Positions 42,529 through 52,596 of a stretch of DNA of 64,000 bases are shown in pieces. Made by a program: the position numbers and the translations under genes. This stretch comes from Mayamaea pseudoterrestris (Eukaryota; Bacillariophyta; Bacillariophyceae; Sellaphorales; Sellaphoraceae). Position 1 is the first letter of the stretch, and each line of letters opens with the position of its first letter. A model generated the notes under the pieces. The model had not been told where the DNA came from, made no database searches, and worked only from the letters and a program-made list of their open reading frames with translations. Location: positions 1 to 64,000 of the forward strand of contig BROI01000022.1 of NCBI GenBank assembly GCA_027923505.1, read 5' to 3'.

Positions 42529-45075
42529 TCATGGTGGGACGACTCGTATAAATATTTCTTGGTAATGCTTGTCGTGTAGCCGATAGTCTGGATAATCCTT
42601 GTCCATGACTGGAATCCATGAGAAGTCTCGGGGCTCAGAGTCTAGTCTTGGCTGTCGTTCGCCATAGAGTCCCTCGATTCGTCGCTTACCCATTGTATAA
42701 GCGAGACTGAGCAGCTCCGCATCACGTTGACCACCCCACAACAAAAACTCCTTGTACCAACTACATCGAAACTCTTGGCCATAGCGCGTTCCCAAGTCAT
42801 GCATGATAACATCGTCATCGAACCATTGAAACGGAAACTCGTCGTATACGCTCGATTTAATTTCGTCTTGCGGCCGTTTTTCGTTTGACGTTATTAAGGA
42901 AATGGACTCGTTGTAGTATGCAATTTGGCGAGAAGGAATCCACGTTGTAGATTGACGAACAAACTCTTGCATCGACTGGGGTTTCCTCCTTGGTTCCTTG
43001 GCATAGAATAAGACGCGACGCGCTCGTTGTCGGCGTATTTTGACCATTTGCCAAACACTAGTACCAGGTCTTTTCGCTTTCCTCATTCGGGCACCTACTT
43101 CCTCCAACTCCATTTCATCAAAAACATCCAGTAGCTGACTGTCTGTCGCTTTCATGAACGACGGCTTCTCGGTGTATAGCGCCAGTAAGACTGTCTTGGC
43201 AAATAGAGCGGCAGGATCTATCCGAAGCAACGCCAAATCTGCATCCGTCATGCTACCTTCGTGGTGTTCAGGCAACCAAAAAATGGTCCATCCATCCACA
43301 TCATGCTTTCCATTCTTGGAGCGCAGAACATCAACATCAATTGTAATGCTTTCATCAAAGGAGTCGCCGTCTTGGCTGTCTCGTAGATCAATTGGATTGT
43401 CGGATAACATGTTTCGCACAAATCGGCTCTGCCCCGAAACAAAGGCAAATCGGCAGACTTCATCATCGGGGGAGTCGTCTGGTTTTGGTTGCTCCAAGTA
43501 CTCAAAGGCAGTCGAAAAGTTGCCAAAGTATACGGAATAAATACAACCATCACTCGCCTCGCGAACCAATTCCTTGATTTCGTCAAACGCTGAAGGCAGG
43601 CACTCATAGTCCTCGCACATGGATGCACACGGAAAATGGTCGCGCGGCACTCCGTAAAAGTCCAAGTAATCTGCCTCAGTAACGGCATTGCCCAAATGGT
43701 CATGCTCGTCAAGCTCAATCCACGCGCCAGTCTCCTTTTTATGATGCCGCTTGAGTTGATAGTAGGTGATTTCTGGGGTGACGCCCTCGCCCGAGTCAAT
43801 GTCCACCACCATTTGCCGCGCATAAATGGATCGAAAGCCTTGCGCCTTCTTTGCATTGTATTCGAGACCTGTCAATATACAGGCCATGGCATTGGTCACG
43901 TACATTTTTTCGTGCATGTAATAGTCCGCCACTGTCGTGGGCGATGCCACCATGGGACCGTATAAATAGGGAAGGTGCAACAGTGTCGTTGAAAAGCCGT
44001 ACATGCTTTGGTACGTCTTGACCAAAACTGACGCCAGCTCGGTCCATGGCGTTTCCGTCGAGTCGTTGGATGTCACGTAGACGAACCGAGGTTGGTGCCA
44101 GCGATCATGTGATGCATTGTAGACTTGTGCCACACACTGGAGTGCATCATTCACGAGTTTCAGTCCACTCTTGATGGCGTAGAGTCTCGTGTTTCGTTCC
44201 GACAAGACTGAATCATATTCCGGCGGATAGGTTGCCAAGTGTATCACATGCGTCGGTTGAAAAGCGACCATTCGGTCCTGGACACTGTCGTCATGGTCTG
44301 TTGAAAAGTCTGCACTCGGAACAATGAGCTGCATGCGGTCAATGCCTCGCTTCAAATCTCGATAGTTTTCCATTTGTTCGAGTCGGTCCTTTTGGTGATT
44401 GGGAAAGAGCGGATCTATGCCTAAAATATCCTTGACGCCGCATTGAGTTGCGAGAAAGAGTGCGAGAGGCTGACCCGGTGGCTGCGTCAACACATTGGTG
44501 ATGATAACGCGCGACGTTGAATCCATGTTTGCATTCTCGCATAGTATCTGCCAATTGTGCTTCCATGGCATGATGACTCGCTGAGGTGTCTTTTGCCAAG
44601 GTCCAGTTGGTAGGGCATCGGATTGGCTACGTGCGTTGTTGGATGGCAGCCGTGTCCGTTGCTGACGCTTCTGATTGAGCAGGCGAGGCGAACCTTTGTC
44701 GGTTTCTGATTCCTCTTCTTCCTTTCTACTTTTTCTTCTCTCGTTGTCAGTAGATTGATCTCGTCTTTGAGACTGTAGGTGAAGTGCATTGGAAACGTTT
44801 TCATCGGAAGTTGTTTGTCGTTGAAGGTCAAGGACGAATGGGTTCATGGCACTATGAATTCCCTGCTGATGCAGCCACACAATGTTCCATCCAAACTTTA
44901 CAAACACACACAACGCAAAGGATGCTCTGATCCACGGAAACTTGCGACAGGAAGCTGTCGATGGTGAACAGACAAAGTGGTTACTGTTGCTGTGCTGGAG
45001 GTTCAATTGGTGGTGGCCATTTGCTGCGCGATTGGAAGATAAAGGTAATCGTTCGCGACTTGATTTTCGTTTCAT
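42529..45075 (-). CDS. Divergent nucleotide-sugar epimerase-like membrane protein
   Basis: 848 residues, single exon, convergent with the glycosyltransferase (94 bp between stops). A signal-anchor lies at about 49-69, followed by a Lys/Glu-rich stem. Residues about 189-390 follow the extended SDR order of UDP-sugar 4-epimerases: beta-alpha start RVIITNV, THVIHLATYPPEY, FVYVTSNDST and the YGFSTTLLHLPYLYGP end. The Gly-rich NAD motif is reduced to TQPPGQPLA, and the usual YxxxK catalytic pair is not evident, so activity is doubtful. The C-terminal half (from about 470) is of unknown fold, with many acidic and aromatic residues. It may be a lumenal pseudoenzyme or a bifunctional protein. Confidence 0.78.
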   Translation of the reverse strand: MKRKSSRERLPLSSNRAANGHHQLNLQHSNSNHFVCSPSTASCRKFPWIRASFALCVFVKFGWNIVWLHQQGIHSAMNPFVLDLQRQTTSDENVSNALHLQSQRRDQSTDNERRKSRKEEEESETDKGSPRLLNQKRQQRTRLPSNNARSQSDALPTGPWQKTPQRVIMPWKHNWQILCENANMDSTSRVIITNVLTQPPGQPLALFLATQCGVKDILGIDPLFPNHQKDRLEQMENYRDLKRGIDRMQLIVPSADFSTDHDDSVQDRMVAFQPTHVIHLATYPPEYDSVLSERNTRLYAIKSGLKLVNDALQCVAQVYNASHDRWHQPRFVYVTSNDSTETPWTELASVLVKTYQSMYGFSTTLLHLPYLYGPMVASPTTVADYYMHEKMYVTNAMACILTGLEYNAKKAQGFRSIYARQMVVDIDSGEGVTPEITYYQLKRHHKKETGAWIELDEHDHLGNAVTEADYLDFYGVPRDHFPCASMCEDYECLPSAFDEIKELVREASDGCIYSVYFGNFSTAFEYLEQPKPDDSPDDEVCRFAFVSGQSRFVRNMLSDNPIDLRDSQDGDSFDESITIDVDVLRSKNGKHDVDGWTIFWLPEHHEGSMTDADLALLRIDPAALFAKTVLLALYTEKPSFMKATDSQLLDVFDEMELEEVGARMRKAKRPGTSVWQMVKIRRQRARRVLFYAKEPRRKPQSMQEFVRQSTTWIPSRQIAYYNESISLITSNEKRPQDEIKSSVYDEFPFQWFDDDVIMHDLGTRYGQEFRCSWYKEFLLWGGQRDAELLSLAYTMGKRRIEGLYGERQPRLDSEPRDFSWIPVMDKDYPDYRLHDKHYQEIFIRVVPP

Positions 45076-45644
45076 GCTTGAATGAATTGTTGCGTAGCTT
45101 TATAGTATGTATACAGCTTCTCCTGGGAGACTCAAAGTGGACATGAACCCATGTCCATGGTCGTCGGGTGGAGGCGCGAGCCGAGGGGGTGCGCTTTGCG
45201 GCAAAGTGAATGTCGCACCGAGTTCGACTTTATCGCCAAAAATTATTTGTGTGTCGCACAGTGACTCTTGTCGAGTACCGTTAACAACTGGTCTCTCAAT
45301 GTCACTATGATACTCGTAGGATAGCTTTGCGGCAAAAAAAGTGCTACCGGTACATCAACCTGATCGAGACAGTTGAAATAATGGTTGATGATTGCTTATT
45401 ACCATTGTGATGGTTACGAAGTGCTGGACAAAAAAACGCCCAATCAGTCGTGCATGGTATCGTGAAAGCAGCCTCGTCGAGCGCTCCCTTGGGTGCAAAT
45501 CGTGATGCGATACAATGGCCCGAGTGAACTTAATCGTCAACAGCCAAAGTCGGCCTGCTTCATGACGATGACTGACCTTTCCAATCCAGACATTCTAAAC
45601 ACATCGCATCAAACAACAACTCTACAAGTCGATCATACATCACC
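45076..45644. other. Divergent intergenic region
   Basis: 569 bp between divergent starts. A GC-rich stretch (about 45164-45215) is followed by mixed sequence. No element recognised. Confidence 0.4.
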
Positions 45645-46253
45645 ATGAAACCAACGCCATCAACACCCGAAATTGACGATAGTTCTCTCGACTCTGAGTC
45701 GAGTGCAGCCGTCGTCAGTTTGTACAATTCGTGGAGTTCCAGCGGCGACGAAGGCTTCAACAATGAAGACGATGACTCGTCGTCGCTGAATGACCAGCAG
45801 CGGCATCTCGATGACATATCCACCATGACGGAGCAAGAGCTTTACAAAGAATTGCAGAAGCGATGTCGACCAGAAGACATACCCGTCACGCCAGTGTTGA
45901 AACCGCCAAGGAGTCGTCCATTTTGCCTATACATCAACTTCATGGGCCAGAAGCGCGACTGGTCAGCGCCAAAGCCCACAACGACGACGACTATGACTCC
46001 TGCTGCTCCACCCGTGCAACCAGTCGAGTGCAAATCGGAGTTCAAGTTGGACTTTGAGGATGACGCTGATGGCTACCTTGCCATGATCGAGTCACAATCC
46101 TTGTCGGAGAGTCTTCACAGCCATTTCGACGAAAGCGAAAATGACTTGTTCGACAGTATTGTCCAAATCCACAAGCGACCTCGAATTGACGAGGACGAAA
46201 GTCCTCTCAGTCCAATTAGCGTTCACGATGAATTCTACTTTTCGCTTTATTGA
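45645..46253 (+). CDS. Acidic protein of unknown function
   Basis: 202 residues, single exon. Very acidic and Ser-rich N-terminal part (SSLDSESSAAVVSLYNSW, then NNEDDDSSSLND), a short helical segment (MTEQELYKELQKRC), a Pro-rich turn with PRSRPFCLYINFMGQKRDW, and a second acidic stretch (LDFEDDADGYLAMIESQ) ending in RPRIDEDESPLSPISVHDEFYFSLY. No family recognised. The basic HKRPRID could be a nuclear signal, and the composition would suit a transcription or chromatin factor, which is only a guess. No signal peptide or membrane segment. Confidence 0.6.
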   Translation: MKPTPSTPEIDDSSLDSESSAAVVSLYNSWSSSGDEGFNNEDDDSSSLNDQQRHLDDISTMTEQELYKELQKRCRPEDIPVTPVLKPPRSRPFCLYINFMGQKRDWSAPKPTTTTTMTPAAPPVQPVECKSEFKLDFEDDADGYLAMIESQSLSESLHSHFDESENDLFDSIVQIHKRPRIDEDESPLSPISVHDEFYFSLY

Positions 46254-46883
46254 TGAGTGGAAGCGAATGGAATTGCATTTTATATGTCAGTCAGCGGTCA
46301 GCGCTGCTCTGCACGGAAGATTCAGTCGACGGACGCAGATGCGCCCGCAGCACGTATGCTTTATATCAGTATCAGATGACTTTAAAGAATAGAACCATTT
46401 TATTTATATGTATAAATGAGTATACGCATGTGTACAGTAATTCGCCTTCTGTGTAAGACGTCCCAACCAGGAACGAGGGATGATTGCGGAGCCTGTAGGT
46501 GCAGAAAAAGCTGCCAACGAGAGAAGTTAAAATGCTGTAAAATGCGCTTTTCCTTTGTTCAGTAACCGATGTGATTCCGTCGCCTTGGCATGCATCTGTG
46601 CATCTACAACTATAACGTCCTGCTGAAAAAAGTATAGAGCATAATTTTGACAAGATTGGTGCGTCCTTGTGCACGACTGCAGCGAAACAGCTGACGTTTC
46701 TGACATCTTAAAGCCACTAAGACATCGCATTCATTTCGGCCGACAAACGTCATGGATCGCGTCCACCCAAGAAAGACGACGACGATGGGACGAGATCCTT
46801 CTTCATTGCGTCGTCGACAACGAAGGCAATCTTACTTGTCTGCTCTGTCACTACTGAAGGAATAAGAAATAAACAACATTATC
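46254..46883. other. Intergenic region upstream of phosphoglycerate mutase
   Basis: 630 bp holding the 3' end of the acidic-protein gene and the likely promoter and 5' UTR of the plus-strand mutase gene. Short frames on either strand show no support. Confidence 0.4.
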
Positions 46884-48036
46884 ATGGTGTTCCGTGCCTT
46901 CTTCCATTTGTCATTGCTGACATCGTCATGCTTTGCCTTTACATCTCGCGCGAGCAGCGCCTTTTTGGGCGGTTCTTCAAGCAGCCTACGCAGCAATGTT
47001 CCAAGGTCGGCCTCGCAACTAGACATGAAGTATACGCTAGTGCTGCTTCGTCACGGAGAGTCGACATGGAATGACCTAAACAAATTCACAGGTATGAAAG
47101 TGGCGGTGCGAATCGATCGAACATTGGCCAAGAAACGGATGAGAACTGGATTCGCGACGTGCCATTTACTTTATTTTTAGCTTGCAATCTTGTTCTTAAC
47201 ACTGCTTTGCGCTTTTCATTGCTGTTGCAGGCTGGGTCGATTGCCCGCTCAGTCCAAAGGGCGAACAGGAAGCGAGAGCCGGCGGAAAGCTGATGAAGGA
47301 GGAAGGATTCAAGTTTGACAAATGCTACACGTCCACCTTGAAAAGAGCCATCAAAACGCTCTGGCTGGCCTTGGAGGAACTAGACCTCATGTACCTTCCG
47401 ATTGTCAACACTTGGCGGCTCAATGAACGTCATTATGGTACGTAAAATGTTTTAGATTCATGACTGGTTCTTGGTGTTGCATTGCTCTTGCATCTTACGC
47501 TTCGTTTGTGAATGCATTGTCATTGACATTATCCTCCAGGCGCACTACAAGGACTAGACAAGCAGGAGACTGTTGACAAGCATGGCAAGGAGCAAGTTTT
47601 AATCTGGCGTCGCAGCTACGATATTCCTCCTCCACCCGTCGATGACGACTCAATCTACTTTCCTGGCAACGATCCCATGTACAAGGATGTTCCCAAGAGC
47701 GACTTGCCGCATGCAGAATCTTTGAAAATGACAGCGGAACGTTTCATGCCAGAATGGGAGAAGGTGCTTGTGCCTGAAATCAAGAGTGGCAAAACGATTC
47801 TCATTGCGGCTCACGGCAACACACTTCGCGCCTTGGTGCAGCACTTGGACAATATCAGTCCCGAAGTCATTTGCGAGCTCAATATTCCGACTGGAGTTCC
47901 ACTTGTCTACGAGCTGGATGAAAACTTGAAGCCAATTCCGCACAAGGATGCGATTGCGCCACTGCAGGGACGATACCTGGGTGACCAGGCCGAGATTCAA
48001 AAGCGAATTGGTGCCGTCATGGCGCAAACCAAGTAA
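46884..48036 (+). CDS. PGM: 2,3-bisphosphoglycerate-dependent phosphoglycerate mutase, plastid-type leader
   Basis: Three exons, 46884-47091, 47231-47437 and 47540-48036, introns 139 and 102 bp (GTATGA...TTGCAG; GTACGT...CTCCAG), 303 residues. The leader has a signal peptide with [13 protein letters not shown], resembling the bipartite plastid leader of secondary-plastid algae. The catalytic domain starts at about 48: LLRHGES (phospho-His57), [30 protein letters not shown] and [10 protein letters not shown] (second His230). It interconverts 3- and 2-phosphoglycerate in lower glycolysis. Both introns fall inside conserved blocks ([10 protein letters not shown] and HYG|ALQG), which confirms the junctions. 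Confidence 0.96.
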
Positions 48037-48246
48037 GGCAAGCCATTCTATAGCAGTCTAAATTTAATCTTGTATTCTAACCGCTACATACGATACCTAC
48101 TTTGCTTCTACCTGTACAAATTAGCTTCATTAACCGTCACAGTCGATGCATGATGCCATCGTAGCGAGTACTGATGCGACACGACTTCGTTCGAGTTCCG
48201 ACGTGGTTCGTCCCGTTTTTCGTCTCATCCACCGCAGAATTTGACC

Positions 48247-49356
48247 ATGATGATGATGCAGTTCAACTTGCTGGTGCTCGCATCATGCCTCGCTACCAGC
48301 CTTGCATGGACAAGTTCTAAAGTACATGTATCCAGAGTTAGCGCGACCACTCTGTTTCAGTCATCAACGGCTGACGTCTCCGTCCATCCAGCCGTCGGCC
48401 AAGTCGTTTCGGTCGAGTGTCGCCTTCAGCCCGTTGGCGATTTTGTTCCGGAACCATTGATTGATGGAGTCGTTCTGCACGAAGAAGATCCAGCACAGAA
48501 TCTAGTTTTTGTACTCGGCCGAGGAAACTACTTGCCGGGACTCCATGATACGATTTTAAGTATGAAGATTGGCGAGCAAATCAACGACGCTATGCTCGAC
48601 GCTGGATGGGGCGAAGTGAATCAAAACTTAATTGCGACGGCTTCGTTTGCAGACTCTGGAGTTAGCAAGGAGCAAATCAAAATAGGTTCGCAGTTGCAGC
48701 TTGCCAATGGCATGACTTGCGTCGTGACGGCCGTGACGGACAAGGATTTTACCATTGACGCGAATCCGCCCATGGCCGGCGCCGTCTACAAAGCATCAAT
48801 CAAACTACTTGGAGTCGAAGATGGACCAGTAATTAGCAAGTATTCCGACGAGCTAAAGTCTTCTAGTCGCTATCAGGCATTCACCTGCGCGCTCGGCTGC
48901 TTTTGGGGAGGTGAGCTCTTTTTCATGCGTCAACCTGGTGTCGTGGGAACGTCCGTCGGATACACGCAAGGAAGCGTCAATGACCCGACCTATCAGCAAG
49001 TCTGCAGCGGATCAACTGGCCACACGGAGGCCCTTGTTGTTACTTATGATCCTGACATTATTTCTTACGACAAGCTTTGTCACCTCGCCATGGATCGGCT
49101 TGGCGAAAATAAGTACTTGCTCAACCAGGTCGGCAACGACCGAGGCACCCAATACCGACACGGAATATATTACCATACTCCAGAGCAAAAGGAAGTTGCG
49201 AAGGCTGTCGTTGCGTCCTTTGGCGAGGATTGCAAGACGGAATGTTTGCCGGCTGACGAGTTTTACTACGCGGAGGATTATCACCAACAGTACTTGCTCA
49301 AGGGCGGACAGAGCGCTCGGAAAAAAGACTCGACAGTCATTCGCTGCTATGGATAA
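48247..49356 (+). CDS. MSRA: FKBP/SlyD-like domain fused to methionine sulfoxide reductase A
   Basis: 369 residues from the first ATG of an ATG run at 48247. The signal-like leader MMMMQFNLLVLASCLATSLAW suggests entry to the secretory or plastid route. Residues about 45-190 resemble the SlyD/FKBP plan (LVFVLGRGNYLPGLHDTIL, MKIGEQI, GMTCVVTAVTDKDFTID, NPPMAG). Residues 205-369 are MsrA: LGCFWGGE with catalytic Cys218, GTSVGYTQG, STGHTEALVVTYDP, GNDRGTQYRHGIYYHT and YHQQYL. MsrA reduces methionine-S-sulfoxide in proteins using thioredoxin; the FKBP part may bind client proteins or isomerise prolines next to them. The active site is Cys, not Sec, although this organism appears to make selenoproteins. 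Confidence 0.93.
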   Translation: MMMMQFNLLVLASCLATSLAWTSSKVHVSRVSATTLFQSSTADVSVHPAVGQVVSVECRLQPVGDFVPEPLIDGVVLHEEDPAQNLVFVLGRGNYLPGLHDTILSMKIGEQINDAMLDAGWGEVNQNLIATASFADSGVSKEQIKIGSQLQLANGMTCVVTAVTDKDFTIDANPPMAGAVYKASIKLLGVEDGPVISKYSDELKSSSRYQAFTCALGCFWGGELFFMRQPGVVGTSVGYTQGSVNDPTYQQVCSGSTGHTEALVVTYDPDIISYDKLCHLAMDRLGENKYLLNQVGNDRGTQYRHGIYYHTPEQKEVAKAVVASFGEDCKTECLPADEFYYAEDYHQQYLLKGGQSARKKDSTVIRCYG

Positions 49357-49766
49357 TCTACTAGGTTCGTAGGGTATGTAAATTGAGCGTTAGCGCTATG
49401 CTGTGATAGGACCTATTCAAGCGAGTTATAAGCATTGCCAGGTAGCTAGGCGTCGCACTGGTTTTGAGAAGACGTTTTGACCGTTGGGGCTTCGATTCCC
49501 AGCGCGCCAGAGGCGCTGCCGATCACTATGATGGCATGCCTAGCGATACATTCGCTGCCGTCTAAAATTTCCAAGAAGAGGCTTCTACATGATAATTGGC
49601 TCCAAATTTTTGACGCAAATCTATCAGCTGAAAGAAGACGATAAGAAATTTATGGGACAGGAACTCGATAAAGCAGCCGACACCATCACTGTTTCGTCGC
49701 GAAGACACTACTTAACAACATAGCAGCAATCAACGACATTTTCCTAGCAGCCTGTTCTAAATCGTC
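49357..49766. other. Intergenic region upstream of EXO1
   Basis: 410 bp with the end of the MsrA transcript and the EXO1 promoter and 5' UTR. A tRNA T-arm-like stretch near 49480-49505 is discussed under the rejected items. Confidence 0.4.
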
Positions 49767-52463
49767 ATGGGGATCCAAGGGCTTCTGCAAGGTCTCAAGT
49801 TTGTTACGACTCCAGGAAATATTACTGACTATAAGGGACAAGCCGTCTGCGTCGATGGAAGCTCCTGGCTGCACAAATCGGTTTATAGCATTGCCGAGCA
49901 CTACGTCGAATGTATCGAACAAAAAGGCCTCGACCGACGCTGCATCAACGTTGCATCTTCCTATATCAAATCTAGATGCGATGAGCTACTCACTTTTGCG
50001 CAGGTCCGTCGGATATACTTCGTCATGGACGGAAAGCGATGTCCTCTCAAAGCTGGAACGAATGCCGATCGAGACAACCGTCGCGAGGACAATTTAAAGG
50101 AAGCTCGTCGACTGAAGCAGCATGGAGACAATGACGGAGCCTATGAAAAGTACAAGGCTTGCATAAAAATTACCGAGCGACTCACCAAGGAAGTTGCTGC
50201 AAGCTTGGCAAGGGCGTTTCCGGATGGTCGGGTCGAGTTGGTGCATTCGCCGTACGAGGCGGATCCGCAGCTTGTCAAGCTTTGCATCGATGGACACTGC
50301 AGCGCCATCATAACAGAAGACTCGGATGTTCTCGTCTACTGCGCAGCTGCTCGTCAGATGACTCCCGTACTGTTCAAGCTGGATCGAAAGAATGGGCAAT
50401 GCCAAGTCGTTTCCATGGCTTGGTTGCTCTGCCCAAACAACAACCTCTCTCGTCGAGCGCAACCTTCTGACCAAGACAAAAAGAGAAAGGCCAACGGAAT
50501 CGAGGCAACACTGGAAGCTTTTGCAGCTCGAGAAGCTCGTGAACCTGGTCTAGGCGTTCGTCTCTTTGTGCAAGCCTGCATACTTTCCGGCTGCGACTAT
50601 GCCGTAAACGAGCTCGACGGCGTTGGCCTTGTGAATGCATTCAAAGCAATTCGCAGCGCCATTCATCGAAGCGATGATGATCGTTTTCGTCACGTCATGA
50701 CTCTTTTGCCTTCAAAGGCATGTAAAAGCATTGATAAGATTGAGTACGAGGAGCTCTTGGCCAAGAGTGAAGCAGTATTTTTTCATCATCCAGTCATGGA
50801 ATCCACGGGACGAGTCGTCTATCTGGTAGATTCTACCGAGCATGGATCTCATTTTCCGGTTCTGGAGCGCTTTGGTGGGGATATTTTATTCATTGGGGAT
50901 GTACTGCCTCCAAACGAGTTGCTGCAGGACAGCACTAACCTGCCGCCAGTTTCTGAAATTGTAGTCAAGCACAAGACAAAGAGCGGCCGCGAGACACGTC
51001 GCGCTGCCAAAGTTTCATACGATGAGGGCTTGCGACGCACCAAGGAGGTCGCTCCGATGCTGAATCCGTACCTTAACGCGAAGAAGCGAGGACAGGATGG
51101 CAGTCAAAAGCAAACTGATGCTGCCGCGCAACTTGCTGGAAAGCGCAACCCCTTCGCTTCGTTCGTGGTTAGAGGCAAGGAAAACGAGAAAAGGGATAAC
51201 GGGGTAGCGCGGCGTAGTAACCACAAGCTCAACTTTGTGAAGTCGGCTGCTAATGGAATCGGGGTCAAAGCGTTTCTAGACAAGTTGCTCCCTCCTCCGC
51301 ATCAAGAGCAAGAACCATTGCCTCGAGAAAGAGCTACAATTCATGAATCACAAAGTGAACGCTCCACCAGGCATCATCAACATGATTACGAACATGAAGT
51401 GCCGAGTAGCGACAAGTATTCGAAACTGGGAACAAAGCGGCAACGTTTATCTGAACCCGCTTGCCAACAGCTCCACGATTACGGGTCACGCAAGCAGCCC
51501 ATAGATTTGGACAACATGCTCGAGCAAGATGCGCATTCCCACCAAGCAGGTTTGTATGAACAAGTTAATGCGTTCCAAAAATCATCGTGTGACTCGGAAT
51601 ACAACTCGCAGGAGCCGGCTCATCCATCATTCAGGCGATACAAAGATGAGCGTCGCGGCCAATCCTATCCTGCACACAAGGCTCCTTCTACTTTTTATGA
51701 TCTATGCGGATCGGAGACTGTCACAGATCAATCGTCGCGGACTATGAATCGTCCCTTAAGTCATGCCGATACAACACTTAGCTATCGCTCGTCCGTGCAT
51801 TCGTCTGTCAGACGTGATGACCTTGAGGATGTTTCTGTGGTGCGACGCCAGGGCATACTGCCACTGCAGCCTAGCGAAGGATTGCTTGACCCTCATGCGC
51901 AACATACACAATCGTCATCGAGCAACGTGCCGCCAATAAACGCCGCCGACAACCAAGATCCATTTGATGTCCAGGATCGCTCGTTTTCTTTGGGTCAAGA
52001 CGTTCCGCTATTCAATCGTCACATCCATGATATGGCGGGGACATGCCTTGCGGACACAAATGAGTGCCCTCGCCGGATAACAAACGAGTTTGCAAAGTCC
52101 CTGTATCCTCCTCCTCTGGCCATGCCAGCAGCATCACCTCAAAAGCAGCGTCCCTCCTTCGCGTATGATGAGTGGTTGGAATCTCCTCAAATCAAGGACC
52201 AGATCATGAATGCACGAGAACTCCAAGCCGACGATATTCTCAGCTCGCCAGAATCATTCAGTATGCGTCCCAGCAATAGTACGAATCCTGACAGGCCTTT
52301 AATCATGGCGACGAATACGATCGGCCCAGCCAAGACTTTCCGAAATCGCTTTCAGAGCACGAATCCGCAAGGCGCAAGGAAAGGCTTAATTCCCGTTCGA
52401 GCCAAGCAACGCAATGGACCGCTGCAAGGGTCGCTATCGAGGTATTTCTCTCGACGAAATTAA
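49767..52463 (+). CDS. EXO1: Exonuclease 1 (XPG/Rad2 family) with C-terminal PCNA motif
   Basis: 898 residues, single exon. The N-domain begins MGIQGLLQGLKF, with metal-binding Asp30 (VCVDGSSWLHK) and Asp88 (YFVMDGKRCPLK). The I-domain has SPYEADPQL (E164, D166) and IITEDSDVLVY (D185, D187), followed by the SGCDYAVNELDGVGL helix-hairpin-helix. These are the residues needed for 5'-3' exonuclease and flap activity. The rest (about 400-898) is a long disordered tail, as in EXO1. It ends in QGSLSRYF (887-894), an exact PIP box (Q-x-x-L-x-x-Y-F) for binding PCNA. EXO1 works in mismatch repair and DNA end resection. The ordering of all acidic residues fits EXO1 better than FEN1 because of length and tail. 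Confidence 0.95.
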   Translation: MGIQGLLQGLKFVTTPGNITDYKGQAVCVDGSSWLHKSVYSIAEHYVECIEQKGLDRRCINVASSYIKSRCDELLTFAQVRRIYFVMDGKRCPLKAGTNADRDNRREDNLKEARRLKQHGDNDGAYEKYKACIKITERLTKEVAASLARAFPDGRVELVHSPYEADPQLVKLCIDGHCSAIITEDSDVLVYCAAARQMTPVLFKLDRKNGQCQVVSMAWLLCPNNNLSRRAQPSDQDKKRKANGIEATLEAFAAREAREPGLGVRLFVQACILSGCDYAVNELDGVGLVNAFKAIRSAIHRSDDDRFRHVMTLLPSKACKSIDKIEYEELLAKSEAVFFHHPVMESTGRVVYLVDSTEHGSHFPVLERFGGDILFIGDVLPPNELLQDSTNLPPVSEIVVKHKTKSGRETRRAAKVSYDEGLRRTKEVAPMLNPYLNAKKRGQDGSQKQTDAAAQLAGKRNPFASFVVRGKENEKRDNGVARRSNHKLNFVKSAANGIGVKAFLDKLLPPPHQEQEPLPRERATIHESQSERSTRHHQHDYEHEVPSSDKYSKLGTKRQRLSEPACQQLHDYGSRKQPIDLDNMLEQDAHSHQAGLYEQVNAFQKSSCDSEYNSQEPAHPSFRRYKDERRGQSYPAHKAPSTFYDLCGSETVTDQSSRTMNRPLSHADTTLSYRSSVHSSVRRDDLEDVSVVRRQGILPLQPSEGLLDPHAQHTQSSSSNVPPINAADNQDPFDVQDRSFSLGQDVPLFNRHIHDMAGTCLADTNECPRRITNEFAKSLYPPPLAMPAASPQKQRPSFAYDEWLESPQIKDQIMNARELQADDILSSPESFSMRPSNSTNPDRPLIMATNTIGPAKTFRNRFQSTNPQGARKGLIPVRAKQRNGPLQGSLSRYFSRRN

Positions 52464-52596
52464 TATCCTTTGCATACGAGTACAGAATTCGATATAGCCA
52501 TTCGTTAAAGTAAAAATTTCTACCGTAGAGCAGCGACGTGCCAATGCCCCACCTCGGCAAAGACCCCTAACAATCACCTGCGTTCAGGTCAATTAT

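Noticed and set aside
49441-49510. tRNA-like T arm (GGGGCTTCGATTCCC) with partly pairing GGCG...GCGCC ends
   Set aside because: The loop is off by one or two bases from the T-loop pattern, the total length is about 60 nt, and no D arm or anticodon arm fits.
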